A DNA stretch of 8,915 nucleotides from Clostridium sp. CAG:492 (lineage in GTDB: Bacteria > Bacillota > Clostridia > TANB77 > CAG-508), in the NCBI GenBank assembly GCA_000434335.1, contig FR878236.1:1-8915 (forward strand), written 5' to 3'. Every line of letters begins with the position of its first letter. Within the stretch, counting starts at the first letter, position 1. A model generated the notes under the pieces. It saw only the letters and a list, made by a program, of their open reading frames with translations, was not told the DNA's origin and did no database searches. Position numbers and translations under genes: made by a program. Positions 1 to 7,141 of the stretch are shown here, one piece after another.

Positions 1-16
1 ACATTTTATATCATAT

Positions 17-22
17 TATAAT
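17..22 (+). promoter_or_regulatory. -10 element of the suf operon promoter
   Basis: A perfect TATAAT lies 32 bp upstream of the regulator start codon. With a normal 17-bp spacer the -35 hexamer would fall just before the window, so it cannot be checked. The expected transcription start is near 29, inside the adjacent palindrome. This is probably the promoter for the regulator and the suf genes that follow. Confidence 0.6.
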
Positions 23-39
23 GTTAACCAAAGTTAACA
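22..39. promoter_or_regulatory. Palindromic operator at the operon start
   Basis: TGTTAACCAAAGTTAACA is a perfect inverted repeat of two 7-base arms around a 4-base centre. It abuts the -10 box and covers the expected transcription start, the usual place for a repressor site. The next gene encodes a dimeric winged-helix regulator, so autoregulation is the simplest reading. Binding is inferred. Each arm contains the palindrome GTTAAC, so the site could also be read as a direct repeat with a 10-bp period. Confidence 0.55.
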
Positions 40-54
40 AAAAGGAGAATTTAT

Positions 55-522
55 ATGATATCGAAATCCGCAGAAGAATATCTAAAAACAATGTATATTT
101 TAAAACAGCAAAATGGAAATATACGAGTAACAGATATTGCAACTAAAATGAATTGCACAAAAGCAAGTGTTAACAAAGCAATTCATAATTTGAAAGATAA
201 TAATTTAATAAATTATGAAACATATGGAACAATAGAGCTAACAGACGAAGGCGAAAATCTTGCAAAAAAAATACTTGAAGTATATGATATTGTTTATATA
301 TTTCTAAAAGATGTATTAAATATAAGTTCAAAAGAAGCACAGCAACAAGCAGAACAAATAAAACAATCCATAACAGATAATACACTAAACCATTTAGCAA
401 AATATGTTCATAAAGTTTTAGGACTTACAAATTTAGATTGTGGCTATGATATAAATAAAGAAAAATGTAGAGCATGTGCTAGAAGAAAAGTAAATAAAAA
501 TGAAAAAATTATAAATAATTAA
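55..522 (+). CDS. DtxR/MntR-fold transcriptional regulator with Cys-rich C-terminal tail
   Basis: A 155-residue protein that heads the suf operon. Residues 5-65 match the DtxR/MntR winged helix (SAEEYLKTMYIL, IRVTDIA, the recognition helix near 35-47, and LINYETYGTIELTDEG). Residues 66-122 match the helical dimerisation region, and there is no SH3-like third domain. Aligned by eye to Bacillus MntR, the manganese ligands D8, E11, H77, E99, E102 and H103 become E8, K11, Y77, E100, K103 and Q104, so the classical metal site appears lost. The tail instead has C129, C138 and C141 (CX8CX2C) followed by a basic stretch; C34 sits just before the recognition helix. I infer a repressor that senses an Fe-S cluster, or possibly zinc or redox state, and controls suf. 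The start has a good AAGGAGA site 7 bp upstream. Family call firm; ligand speculative. Confidence 0.85.
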   Translation: MISKSAEEYLKTMYILKQQNGNIRVTDIATKMNCTKASVNKAIHNLKDNNLINYETYGTIELTDEGENLAKKILEVYDIVYIFLKDVLNISSKEAQQQAEQIKQSITDNTLNHLAKYVHKVLGLTNLDCGYDINKEKCRACARRKVNKNEKIINN

Positions 523-535
523 AATAATATTAAAA

Positions 536-556
536 AACGGCAGACATTAAACCGTT
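536..556 (+). other. Weak hairpin in the sufC leader
   Basis: AACGG (536-540) can pair with CCGTT (552-556) around an 11-base loop in the 60-bp gap between the regulator and sufC. There is no T-run, so it is not a terminator and the regulator and sufC are probably co-transcribed. It might affect mRNA processing or stability. A 5-bp stem could easily be chance. Confidence 0.25.
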
Positions 557-582
557 AATTACAAAAAAGAAAGGAATCTATC

Positions 583-1332
583 ATGAGTAAAGAATTATTA
601 AAAATTACAGATTTACATGTAAATGCAGAAGAAAAAGAAATATTAAAAGGAATAAACTTAAAAATAAATAAAGGCGAAATTCATGTAATAATGGGACCAA
701 ATGGGTCAGGAAAAACAACAACAGCAAATGCAATATTAAACAATCCAGAATATAAAAAAGTAAAAGGAAATATTGAATTTGATGGAGAAGATATAACAAA
801 CTCAAAAACAGACGAAATAGCAAGAAAAGGAATATTTATGTCATTCCAATTACCAGAAGAAATACCAGGAATTTCAGTTACAAATTTTTTAAAATATGCA
901 AAAAATAAAGTAACAGGAAAACCAGTAAAAATATTTGAATTTAAAGACGAACTAAAAAAATACATGGAAGACTTAAATATGAATCCTAAAAACATGGAAA
1001 GAAGCTTAAATGTAGGTTTCTCAGGAGGAGAAAAAAAGAAAAACGAAATATTACAAATGCTAGTACTAAATCCAAAACTTGCAATATTAGATGAAACAGA
1101 TTCAGGACTAGATGTTGATGCAATAAAAACAGTATCAAAAGGGATAGAAATGTTCAAAAACGACGAAAACGCAGTATTAATAATCACACACAACAATAAA
1201 ATTTTACACAGTCTAAAAGTTGACTATGTTCACGTTTTAGTTGACGGAAAAATAGTAGCAACAGGAACACAAGAGCTAGCAACAGAAATAGAAGAAAACG
1301 GATACAGTAAATACAAAAAAATGAAAAATTAA
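583..1332 (+). CDS. sufC: Fe-S assembly ATPase SufC
   Basis: The cytosolic ABC-type ATPase of the SufBCD scaffold. It hydrolyses ATP to drive the change in SufB-SufD needed for Fe-S cluster assembly. The 249 residues carry the Walker A loop GPNGSGKTT (38-46), the Q-loop Q89 in MSFQLPEEIPG, the signature FSGGEKKKNEILQM (146 onward), Walker B LAILDETDSGLD with D170 and E171, and the switch H203 in ITHNNKIL. The FSGGEKKKNE and ETDSGLDVDA stretches are typical of SufC rather than of transport ATPases, and the length is normal. There is no membrane segment. It sits 60 bp after the regulator and 104 bp before sufB, with GAAAGGAA 6 bp ahead of the ATG. Identification is secure. Confidence 0.97.
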   Translation: MSKELLKITDLHVNAEEKEILKGINLKINKGEIHVIMGPNGSGKTTTANAILNNPEYKKVKGNIEFDGEDITNSKTDEIARKGIFMSFQLPEEIPGISVTNFLKYAKNKVTGKPVKIFEFKDELKKYMEDLNMNPKNMERSLNVGFSGGEKKKNEILQMLVLNPKLAILDETDSGLDVDAIKTVSKGIEMFKNDENAVLIITHNNKILHSLKVDYVHVLVDGKIVATGTQELATEIEENGYSKYKKMKN

Positions 1333-1375
1333 AAAAAGATAAAAAATAAAATACAACAATATGCAGAGAAGTGAA

Positions 1376-1392
1376 GAAGATATAATATCTTC
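1376..1392 (+). other. Hairpin in the sufB leader
   Basis: GAAGAT (1376-1381) and ATCTTC (1387-1392) form a 6-bp stem around ATAAT. The stem can extend to 8 bp around a single base. It lies in the 104-bp gap between sufC and sufB and has no T-run, so it is not an intrinsic terminator. The TATAAT inside it lacks a -35 partner. It may be an mRNA processing or stabilising structure that sets the sufB:sufC ratio. Function is inferred only. Confidence 0.4.
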
Positions 1393-1436
1393 AGAACGGT
1401 TATCTTTAAATTACAAATTTTTGAAAGGAAATTATA

Positions 1437-2837
1437 ATGAGCAAAACAAATATAGATGAGATTAACAGAAATATATATGATGTAAAAAATAAAGACGAGT
1501 ATGATTTTAAAATAAAAAAAGGTTTAACAAAAAAAATCATCGAAGAAATATCTAAACAAAAAAACGACCCAGAATGGATGAGAGAATTTAGATTAAAAGC
1601 ATTAGAAACATACAATAAGCTAGAGCTACCAACATGGGGACCAGATATTTCAGAATTAAACATGGATGAAATAGCAACATATGTTAAACCAAAAACAAAA
1701 TTAAATGATTCGTGGGATGATGTACCAGAAGACATAAGAAATACATTTGATAAATTAGGAATTCCAGAAGCAGAAAAAACTTCTTTAGCTGGTGTTGGAG
1801 CACAATATGATTCAGAAGTTGTATATCATAGTATGAAAGAAGACCTAATAAAACAAGGTGTTATATATACAGATATGGAAACTGCAGTAAGAGAATATCC
1901 AGATTTAGTAAAAGAACATTTTATGAAATGTGTACCAGTTTCAGACCATAAATTTGTTGCATTACATGGAGCTGTTTGGTCTGGAGGTTCATTTGTATAT
2001 GTTCCAAAAGGAGTAAAAGTTGATATACCATTGCAATCATATTTTAGATTAAACTCACCAGAATCAGGACAATTTGAGCATACACTTATAATTGTTGATG
2101 AAGGAGCAAGTTTACATTTTATTGAAGGATGTAGTGCACCAAAATATAATAAAGTAAATTTACATGCTGGATGTGTAGAGCTATTTGTAAAAGATAATGC
2201 ATATTTAAGATATTCAACAATAGAAAACTGGTCAAAAAATATGTTAAACTTAAATACAAAAAAAGCATTAGTTGGAAAAAATGCACAAGTAGATTGGGTT
2301 ACAGGTTCTTTTGGATCTAAAATATCTATGCTTTATCCAATGAGTATATTAAACGGAGAAGGAGCAAAAACAGAATATACAGGAATATCTTTTGCCGGAA
2401 AAGGACAAAACCTAGATACTGGATTTAAGGTTGTTCATAATGCAAAAAATACATCAAGTGTTATTGATTCAAAATCTATATCTAAAAACGGTGGAAAGTG
2501 CACATATAGATCTTTAGTTCGTATTAATGAAAACGCAGAAAATTCAAAATCATCAGTATCATGTGAATCATTGATGTTAGATGATATTTCAATGTCAGAC
2601 ACAATACCAACAAATGATATAAGAACAGATGAAGTTGAATTTTCACACGAAGCTAAAATTGGTAAAATAAGTGATAAAACAATATTTTATTTAATGAGTA
2701 GAGGATTATCAGAGGAGGATGCAAAAGCAATGATAGTAAGAGGTTTTGCATATCCAATATCAAAAGAATTGCCAATAGAATATGCTGTAGAAATGAACAA
2801 TTTAATAAATATGGAATTAGAGGGTGCAATAGGATAA
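1437..2837 (+). CDS. sufB: Fe-S cluster scaffold protein SufB
   Basis: A 466-residue scaffold subunit of SufBCD, where the nascent cluster is assembled. The N-terminal region (WMREFRLKALE, PTWGPDI), the central beta-helix segment (FVALHGAVWSGGSFVYVPKGV, HFIEGCSAP) and the C-terminal FYLMSRGLSEEDAKAMIVRGF are characteristic of SufB. C376 in SVSCESLML matches the essential E. coli Cys405, and H404-E405 in the SHEAKIG motif match the conserved His-Glu pair at the SufB-SufD interface. Length is normal for the Gram-positive form. It has a GAAAGGAA site 6 bp before the ATG. The gene order C-B-D-S differs from the sufCDSUB order of Bacillus. Identification is secure. Confidence 0.97.
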   Translation: MSKTNIDEINRNIYDVKNKDEYDFKIKKGLTKKIIEEISKQKNDPEWMREFRLKALETYNKLELPTWGPDISELNMDEIATYVKPKTKLNDSWDDVPEDIRNTFDKLGIPEAEKTSLAGVGAQYDSEVVYHSMKEDLIKQGVIYTDMETAVREYPDLVKEHFMKCVPVSDHKFVALHGAVWSGGSFVYVPKGVKVDIPLQSYFRLNSPESGQFEHTLIIVDEGASLHFIEGCSAPKYNKVNLHAGCVELFVKDNAYLRYSTIENWSKNMLNLNTKKALVGKNAQVDWVTGSFGSKISMLYPMSILNGEGAKTEYTGISFAGKGQNLDTGFKVVHNAKNTSSVIDSKSISKNGGKCTYRSLVRINENAENSKSSVSCESLMLDDISMSDTIPTNDIRTDEVEFSHEAKIGKISDKTIFYLMSRGLSEEDAKAMIVRGFAYPISKELPIEYAVEMNNLINMELEGAIG

Positions 2838-2856
2838 ATAAAAATATTGCTAAAAT

Positions 2857-2864
2857 GAAAGGAA
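2857..2864 (+). promoter_or_regulatory. Ribosome binding site that fixes the sufD start
   Basis: GAAAGGAA lies 5 bp before the ATG at 2870. The same GAAAGGA-type site precedes sufC, sufB, sufU and mnmA. An in-frame ATG at 2855 overlaps this site and has no such site of its own, so 2870 is the better start. Confidence 0.8.
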
Positions 2865-2869
2865 TAAAA

Positions 2870-3934
2870 ATGAGTATTTTAAAAATAAACGAAACACCTG
2901 TTAGAACATCAAGAAATTTTAATATTAATAATGTTAAATTAGAAGATATACAAATACCAGAAAATTTAAAAGAATTTAAAGGAACTACAATAGTACAAAA
3001 TAATTCAAACATTAAATTAAGCTCTAATATTGAAAAATACGATATAACTTATGGATTAGGTGACTTTTTTACAAATCAAGTACTAGAAAAAGCAAATAAA
3101 AATATTAATATTGAAATAGATGGCAGTGACGAAAAAAATATAAATATAGATAATATTTTAAGTAGTGACAATTTAAATTTAATAGATAATGTAAAAATAT
3201 TAGCAAATGAAAATTCAAAAGCAACAATTGTAATTAAATATAAATCAGATAAAAATATAGAATCTTTCCATAATGGAATAATAAAAATTATAGCAAAAAA
3301 TAATTCAAACATAAATATAATTATTGTTAATTTACTAAGTGAAACCTCAAACAACTTTTTAAGTATTGATGCAGAGCTTGAAGAATCATCAAAAATAAAA
3401 GCAACAATAATTGATTTTGGAGGGAAAAACAGTATAACAAACTACTATTCAAATTTAATAGGAGATTTATCAGACAATAAACTAGAATCAATATATCTAG
3501 GAAAAAACAATCAACTAATAGATATAAACTATATAGCAGAGCTAAGAGGAAAGAAATCTAATATTGATATAAATGTACAAGGAGCATTAAAAGATCAATC
3601 AAAAAAACATTTCAAAGGAACAATAGACTTCAAAAAAGGATGTAAAAAAGCAACAGGAAACGAAAACGAAGAATGTATGCTATTATCAAACAAAGCAAAA
3701 TCAATAGCATTACCAATGTTACTATGCTCTGAAGAAGATGTAGAAGGAAACCACAGCAGTTCAGCCGGAAAAGTAGGAGAAAAAGAGCTATTCTATATAA
3801 TGAGCAGAGGCTTCAACTTCAAAGAAGCAATGAAACTAATGGTAAGAGCAAAATTTAATAAAATACTAGAAAACATAAAAGATGAAAATTTAAAACAAGA
3901 AATTTTAGATGAAATAAATACAAAACTAGATTAA
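2870..3934 (+). CDS. sufD: Fe-S assembly protein SufD (short form)
   Basis: The SufB paralogue that pairs with SufB and SufC in the scaffold and is linked to iron entry. From the ATG at 2870 it has 354 residues, clearly shorter than the roughly 420-440 of E. coli and Bacillus SufD; the shortening is at the N-terminus. The C-terminal half is diagnostic: KGTIDFKKGCKKATG, LLSNKAKSIALPML and EGNHSSSAGKVGEKELFYIMSRGF. H295 in GNHSSS matches the functional His360 of E. coli SufD. The middle of the protein (about 30-170) is rich in Asn, Ile and Lys and diverges most, which fits a beta-helix under AT pressure. It starts 32 bp after sufB and ends 17 bp before sufS. Identification is strong; the exact start is inferred from the ribosome binding site. 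Confidence 0.93.
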   Translation: MSILKINETPVRTSRNFNINNVKLEDIQIPENLKEFKGTTIVQNNSNIKLSSNIEKYDITYGLGDFFTNQVLEKANKNINIEIDGSDEKNINIDNILSSDNLNLIDNVKILANENSKATIVIKYKSDKNIESFHNGIIKIIAKNNSNINIIIVNLLSETSNNFLSIDAELEESSKIKATIIDFGGKNSITNYYSNLIGDLSDNKLESIYLGKNNQLIDINYIAELRGKKSNIDINVQGALKDQSKKHFKGTIDFKKGCKKATGNENEECMLLSNKAKSIALPMLLCSEEDVEGNHSSSAGKVGEKELFYIMSRGFNFKEAMKLMVRAKFNKILENIKDENLKQEILDEINTKLD

Positions 3935-3951
3935 AAAAAAGGAGATAGTGT

Positions 3952-5187
<1,236 letters not shown>

Positions 5188-5231
5188 GAGGTTTTCGAAA
5201 CGGCTATAATTAAAGCTGTAAAATATAAAAA

Positions 5232-5249
5232 AGCGAATAAATATTCGCT
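5232..5249 (-). terminator. Intrinsic terminator reading on the minus strand
   Basis: AGCGAAT (5232-5238) and ATTCGCT (5243-5249) form a 7-bp stem with a 4-base loop. Read on the - strand it is followed by a run of six T and then TATATTTT; read on the + strand there is no T-run. It could stop antisense transcripts that read through the cassette toward sufS. It does not look like a terminator for the suf operon itself. Confidence 0.45.
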
Positions 5250-5256
5250 AAAGCTA

Positions 5257-5285
5257 TTGAAATTCAAAGAAAAATATAATATACT
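5257..5285 (+). promoter_or_regulatory. Promoter of the small peptide mRNA
   Basis: TTGAAA (5257-5262) and TATACT (5280-5285) are 17 bp apart, a good housekeeping-type promoter. The expected start is about 5292-5293, exactly where the left inverted repeat begins. An overlapping TATAAT at 5275-5280 has no well-spaced -35 box. Confidence 0.6.
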
Positions 5286-5292
5286 AAAAAAC

Positions 5293-5326
5293 ATAGGAAA
5301 TGAATAAAGCAGATGTGCGTGTTACC
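5293..5326 (+). repeat. Left arm of a 34-bp imperfect inverted repeat
   Basis: This arm matches the reverse complement of 5525-5558 at 27 of 34 positions with no gap. It has a perfect 12-base block (ATAGGAAATGAA) at the outer end and a perfect 8-base block (GTGTTACC) at the inner end. It begins at the predicted start of the peptide mRNA, so it forms the 5' end of that RNA. Confidence 0.8.
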
Positions 5327-5347
5327 TCTAAACCCTCAATTAATTGA
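5300..5347 (+). CDS. Possible 15-residue leader peptide
   Basis: An ATG immediately after AGGAA opens a 15-codon frame, MNKADVRVTSKPSIN, that ends at a TGA inside the palindrome just ahead of the toxin-like gene's ribosome binding site. The Shine-Dalgarno spacing is very short. Ribosomes on this frame would open the stem that can hide the downstream binding site, giving a possible coupling mechanism. A similar frame starts at the matching place in the antisense RNA. It could be chance. Confidence 0.25.
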   Translation: MNKADVRVTSKPSIN

Positions 5348-5359
5348 GAGATAGGAGGT
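5324..5359 (+). promoter_or_regulatory. Leader stem that can mask the peptide ribosome binding site
   Basis: ACCTC (5324-5328) can pair with GAGGT (5355-5359) inside the AGGAGGTG ribosome binding site at 5353-5360. Further G-U pairs can form outside this core. Between them lies the 14-base perfect palindrome CTCAATTAATTGAG (5335-5348). Hidden ribosome binding sites are common in type I toxin mRNAs. The pairing is visible; its use in the cell is inferred. Confidence 0.45.
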
Positions 5360-5366
5360 GGTGTTT

Positions 5367-5468
5367 ATGAATATATTACTAATTATAATAATAGCATACA
5401 TATCAATAATTCTAAACATAACCTTATTAAGCATATTACTATTAGTAATATCTAATAAGAATAAATAA
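5367..5468 (+). CDS. Small hydrophobic peptide, candidate type I toxin
   Basis: A 33-residue peptide with a strong AGGAGGTG ribosome binding site ending 6 bp before the ATG. Residues 3-28 are almost entirely Ile, Leu, Val, Ala, Ser and Thr, with single Tyr and Asn residues (MNILLIIIIAYISIILNITL at the start), long enough to span the membrane once. The tail SNKNK is polar and basic. This design (one membrane helix plus a charged tail) fits Fst, TxpA and clostridial type I toxins, but I see no specific sequence match. It has its own promoter, ends just before a bidirectional terminator and is faced by an antisense RNA promoter. Alternatives are a small regulatory membrane peptide or a holin-like peptide. 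The gene is well supported; toxicity is inferred. Confidence 0.65.
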   Translation: MNILLIIIIAYISIILNITLLSILLLVISNKNK

Positions 5469-5474
5469 AAAAAG

Positions 5475-5508
5475 ACACCACATTTTGCTTTCCCAGGCAA
5501 TGTGGTGT
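5475..5508. terminator. Bidirectional intrinsic terminator shared by both small RNAs
   Basis: ACACCACATT (5475-5484) pairs perfectly with AATGTGGTGT (5499-5508) around a 14-base loop. On the + strand it is followed by TTTT; on the - strand by a C and then seven T, so it looks stronger for the antisense RNA. Placed 6 bp after the small peptide's stop codon, it ends the peptide mRNA and the facing RNA. Suf transcripts must read through it for sufU to be co-transcribed. Confidence 0.85.
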
Positions 5509-5509
5509 T

Positions 5510-5551
5510 TTACCTAAAAAATATGGTAACACTCATTTCTGTGTGTTTCAT
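5510..5551 (-). CDS. Possible 13-residue mini-ORF in the antisense RNA
   Basis: An ATG right after AGGAA opens MKHTEMSVTIFFR and a stop. The start, frame and the Val-Thr at codons 8-9 (GTTACC) coincide with the leader frame of the peptide mRNA because both lie in the inverted repeat. Between the two copies all substitutions keep the frame open. The short ribosome-binding-site spacing and tiny size mean it may not be translated. Confidence 0.18.
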   Translation of the reverse strand: MKHTEMSVTIFFR

Positions 5552-5558
5552 TTCCTAT
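5525..5558 (-). repeat. Right arm of the 34-bp imperfect inverted repeat
   Basis: Partner of 5293-5326, 27 of 34 positions identical after reverse complement. It begins at the predicted start region of the antisense RNA. The two arms bound a 266-bp unit containing the peptide gene and terminator. No flanking target-site duplication and no transposase were found, so a mobile origin is possible but not shown. Confidence 0.8.
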
Positions 5559-5562
5559 AATT

Positions 5563-5591
5563 ATTATACACACATATATATTTTTTGTCAA
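5563..5591 (-). promoter_or_regulatory. Perfect consensus promoter for the antisense RNA
   Basis: Read on the - strand, TTGACA (5591-5586) and TATAAT (5568-5563) are separated by exactly 17 bp, the ideal housekeeping sigma promoter. It is the best promoter in the window and points away from sufU, whose ATG is only 18 bp to the right. A strong constitutive antisense promoter facing a weaker sense promoter is what an unstable RNA antitoxin would need. Confidence 0.85.
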
Positions 5592-5609
5592 TGATGAAAG
5601 GATTTTTAA

Positions 5610-6056
5610 ATGGAAGATTTAACAGATGTATACAATGATTTAATAATGGAACACAGTATGAATTCCTATAACAAAAAAAAGCTACCAGAAGCGGATTTTT
5701 GCGAAATAGGACATAATCCAAACTGTGGAGATGAAATAAGCATAGAGCTAAAACTAAATGGCGATATAATAGAAGATATGGCGTTTACAGGACACGGATG
5801 TGCGATATCACAAGCTTCAACATCAATAATGATAGATACATTAAAAGGTAAAACAATAGAACAAGCAAAAGAAATAATAAAGACATTTATAGAAATGATA
5901 AAAAGAGAAACAACAGATGAGCAAGAGCTAAAAAAACTAGAAGATGCAATAGCTTTTAAAAATGTATCACATATGCCAGCAAGAGTAAAATGTGCACTAT
6001 TAGCTTGGCATACAATAGAAGATATATTAAATAAAAAAGAAAATGAAGAAAAATAA
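5610..6056 (+). CDS. sufU: SufU, zinc-dependent sulfur acceptor for SufS
   Basis: An IscU-fold protein of 148 residues. In Gram-positives SufU receives persulfide sulfur from SufS and passes it on; it activates SufS through zinc ligand exchange rather than acting as the main scaffold. The ligands are visible: C39 and D41 in NPNCGDEI, C64 in GHGCAIS and C128 in ARVKCALLAW. The roughly 20-residue stretch between GCAIS and the last Cys (about 80-120) fits SufU rather than IscU, and there is no IscU LPPVK chaperone motif. An extra C31 is present. GAAAGGA lies 7 bp before the ATG. It is separated from sufS by the antisense cassette but only 18 bp from mnmA. Its own + strand promoter is not clear: TATAAT at 5556-5561 lacks a good -35 box. 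Confidence 0.95.
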   Translation: MEDLTDVYNDLIMEHSMNSYNKKKLPEADFCEIGHNPNCGDEISIELKLNGDIIEDMAFTGHGCAISQASTSIMIDTLKGKTIEQAKEIIKTFIEMIKRETTDEQELKKLEDAIAFKNVSHMPARVKCALLAWHTIEDILNKKENEEK

Positions 6057-6074
6057 ATTGAAAGGATTAAAACT

Positions 6075-7130
<1,056 letters not shown>

Positions 7131-7141
7131 AATTAAATATC

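Larger units (their letters stand above)
5467..5556 (-). ncRNA. Antisense RNA, candidate antitoxin
   Basis: A perfect consensus promoter on the - strand predicts a start near 5555-5556. Transcription would run left through the shared hairpin and stop in a seven-T run (complement of 5467-5473), giving an RNA of about 90 bases. It overlaps only the 3' end of the peptide mRNA, about 40 bases that include the terminator, as in Fst/RNAII-type systems. It also carries AGGUAA, complementary to UUACCU at 5322-5327 in the mRNA leader. Its first 34 bases closely resemble the 5' end of the mRNA itself, which is unusual. Existence is predicted from promoter and terminator only. Confidence 0.6.
5188..5609. 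other. 422-bp sufS-sufU gap with a type I toxin-antitoxin-like cassette
   Basis: This is the only long non-coding gap in the suf set. It holds, in order, a hairpin with a T-run on the - strand, a + strand promoter, a leader with a short ORF and a stem that can cover a ribosome binding site, a 33-codon hydrophobic peptide gene, a bidirectional terminator, and a perfect promoter reading back toward it. Convergent small transcripts that share a terminator, one encoding a tiny membrane peptide, are the hallmark of type I loci such as Fst/RNAII and TxpA/RatA. No specific family is recognised by sequence. The layout is seen directly; the toxin-antitoxin function is inferred. Confidence 0.6.

Noticed and set aside
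55..522. Assigning the regulator as MntR, DtxR/IdeR or IscR
   Set aside because: The metal ligands of MntR are mostly absent, the third domain of DtxR is missing, and it lacks the Rrf2 fold signature of IscR.
681..1196. Long minus-strand open frame opposite sufC, and similar ones opposite sufB, sufS and cysS (for example 7654-8097)
   Set aside because: They are rich in Phe, Leu, Ser and Ile because they mirror A-rich codons on the + strand, have no ribosome binding site, and lie wholly inside clearly identified genes.
1381..1386. TATAAT as a separate sufB promoter
   Set aside because: It lies within the leader hairpin and has no -35-like hexamer at a suitable distance.
2855..2869. Upstream ATG start for sufD (five extra residues)
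   Set aside because: The GAAAGGAA ribosome binding site overlaps these codons and is well spaced only for the ATG at 2870.
5205..5210. TATAAT just after sufS as a promoter for the cassette
   Set aside because: No acceptable -35 sequence lies 16-18 bp upstream; the pair at 5257-5285 fits better and starts at the repeat.
5293..5558. Calling the repeat-bounded unit an insertion sequence or MITE outright
   Set aside because: No transposase, no target-site duplication that I can see, and only one copy in the window; a mobile origin remains only a possibility.
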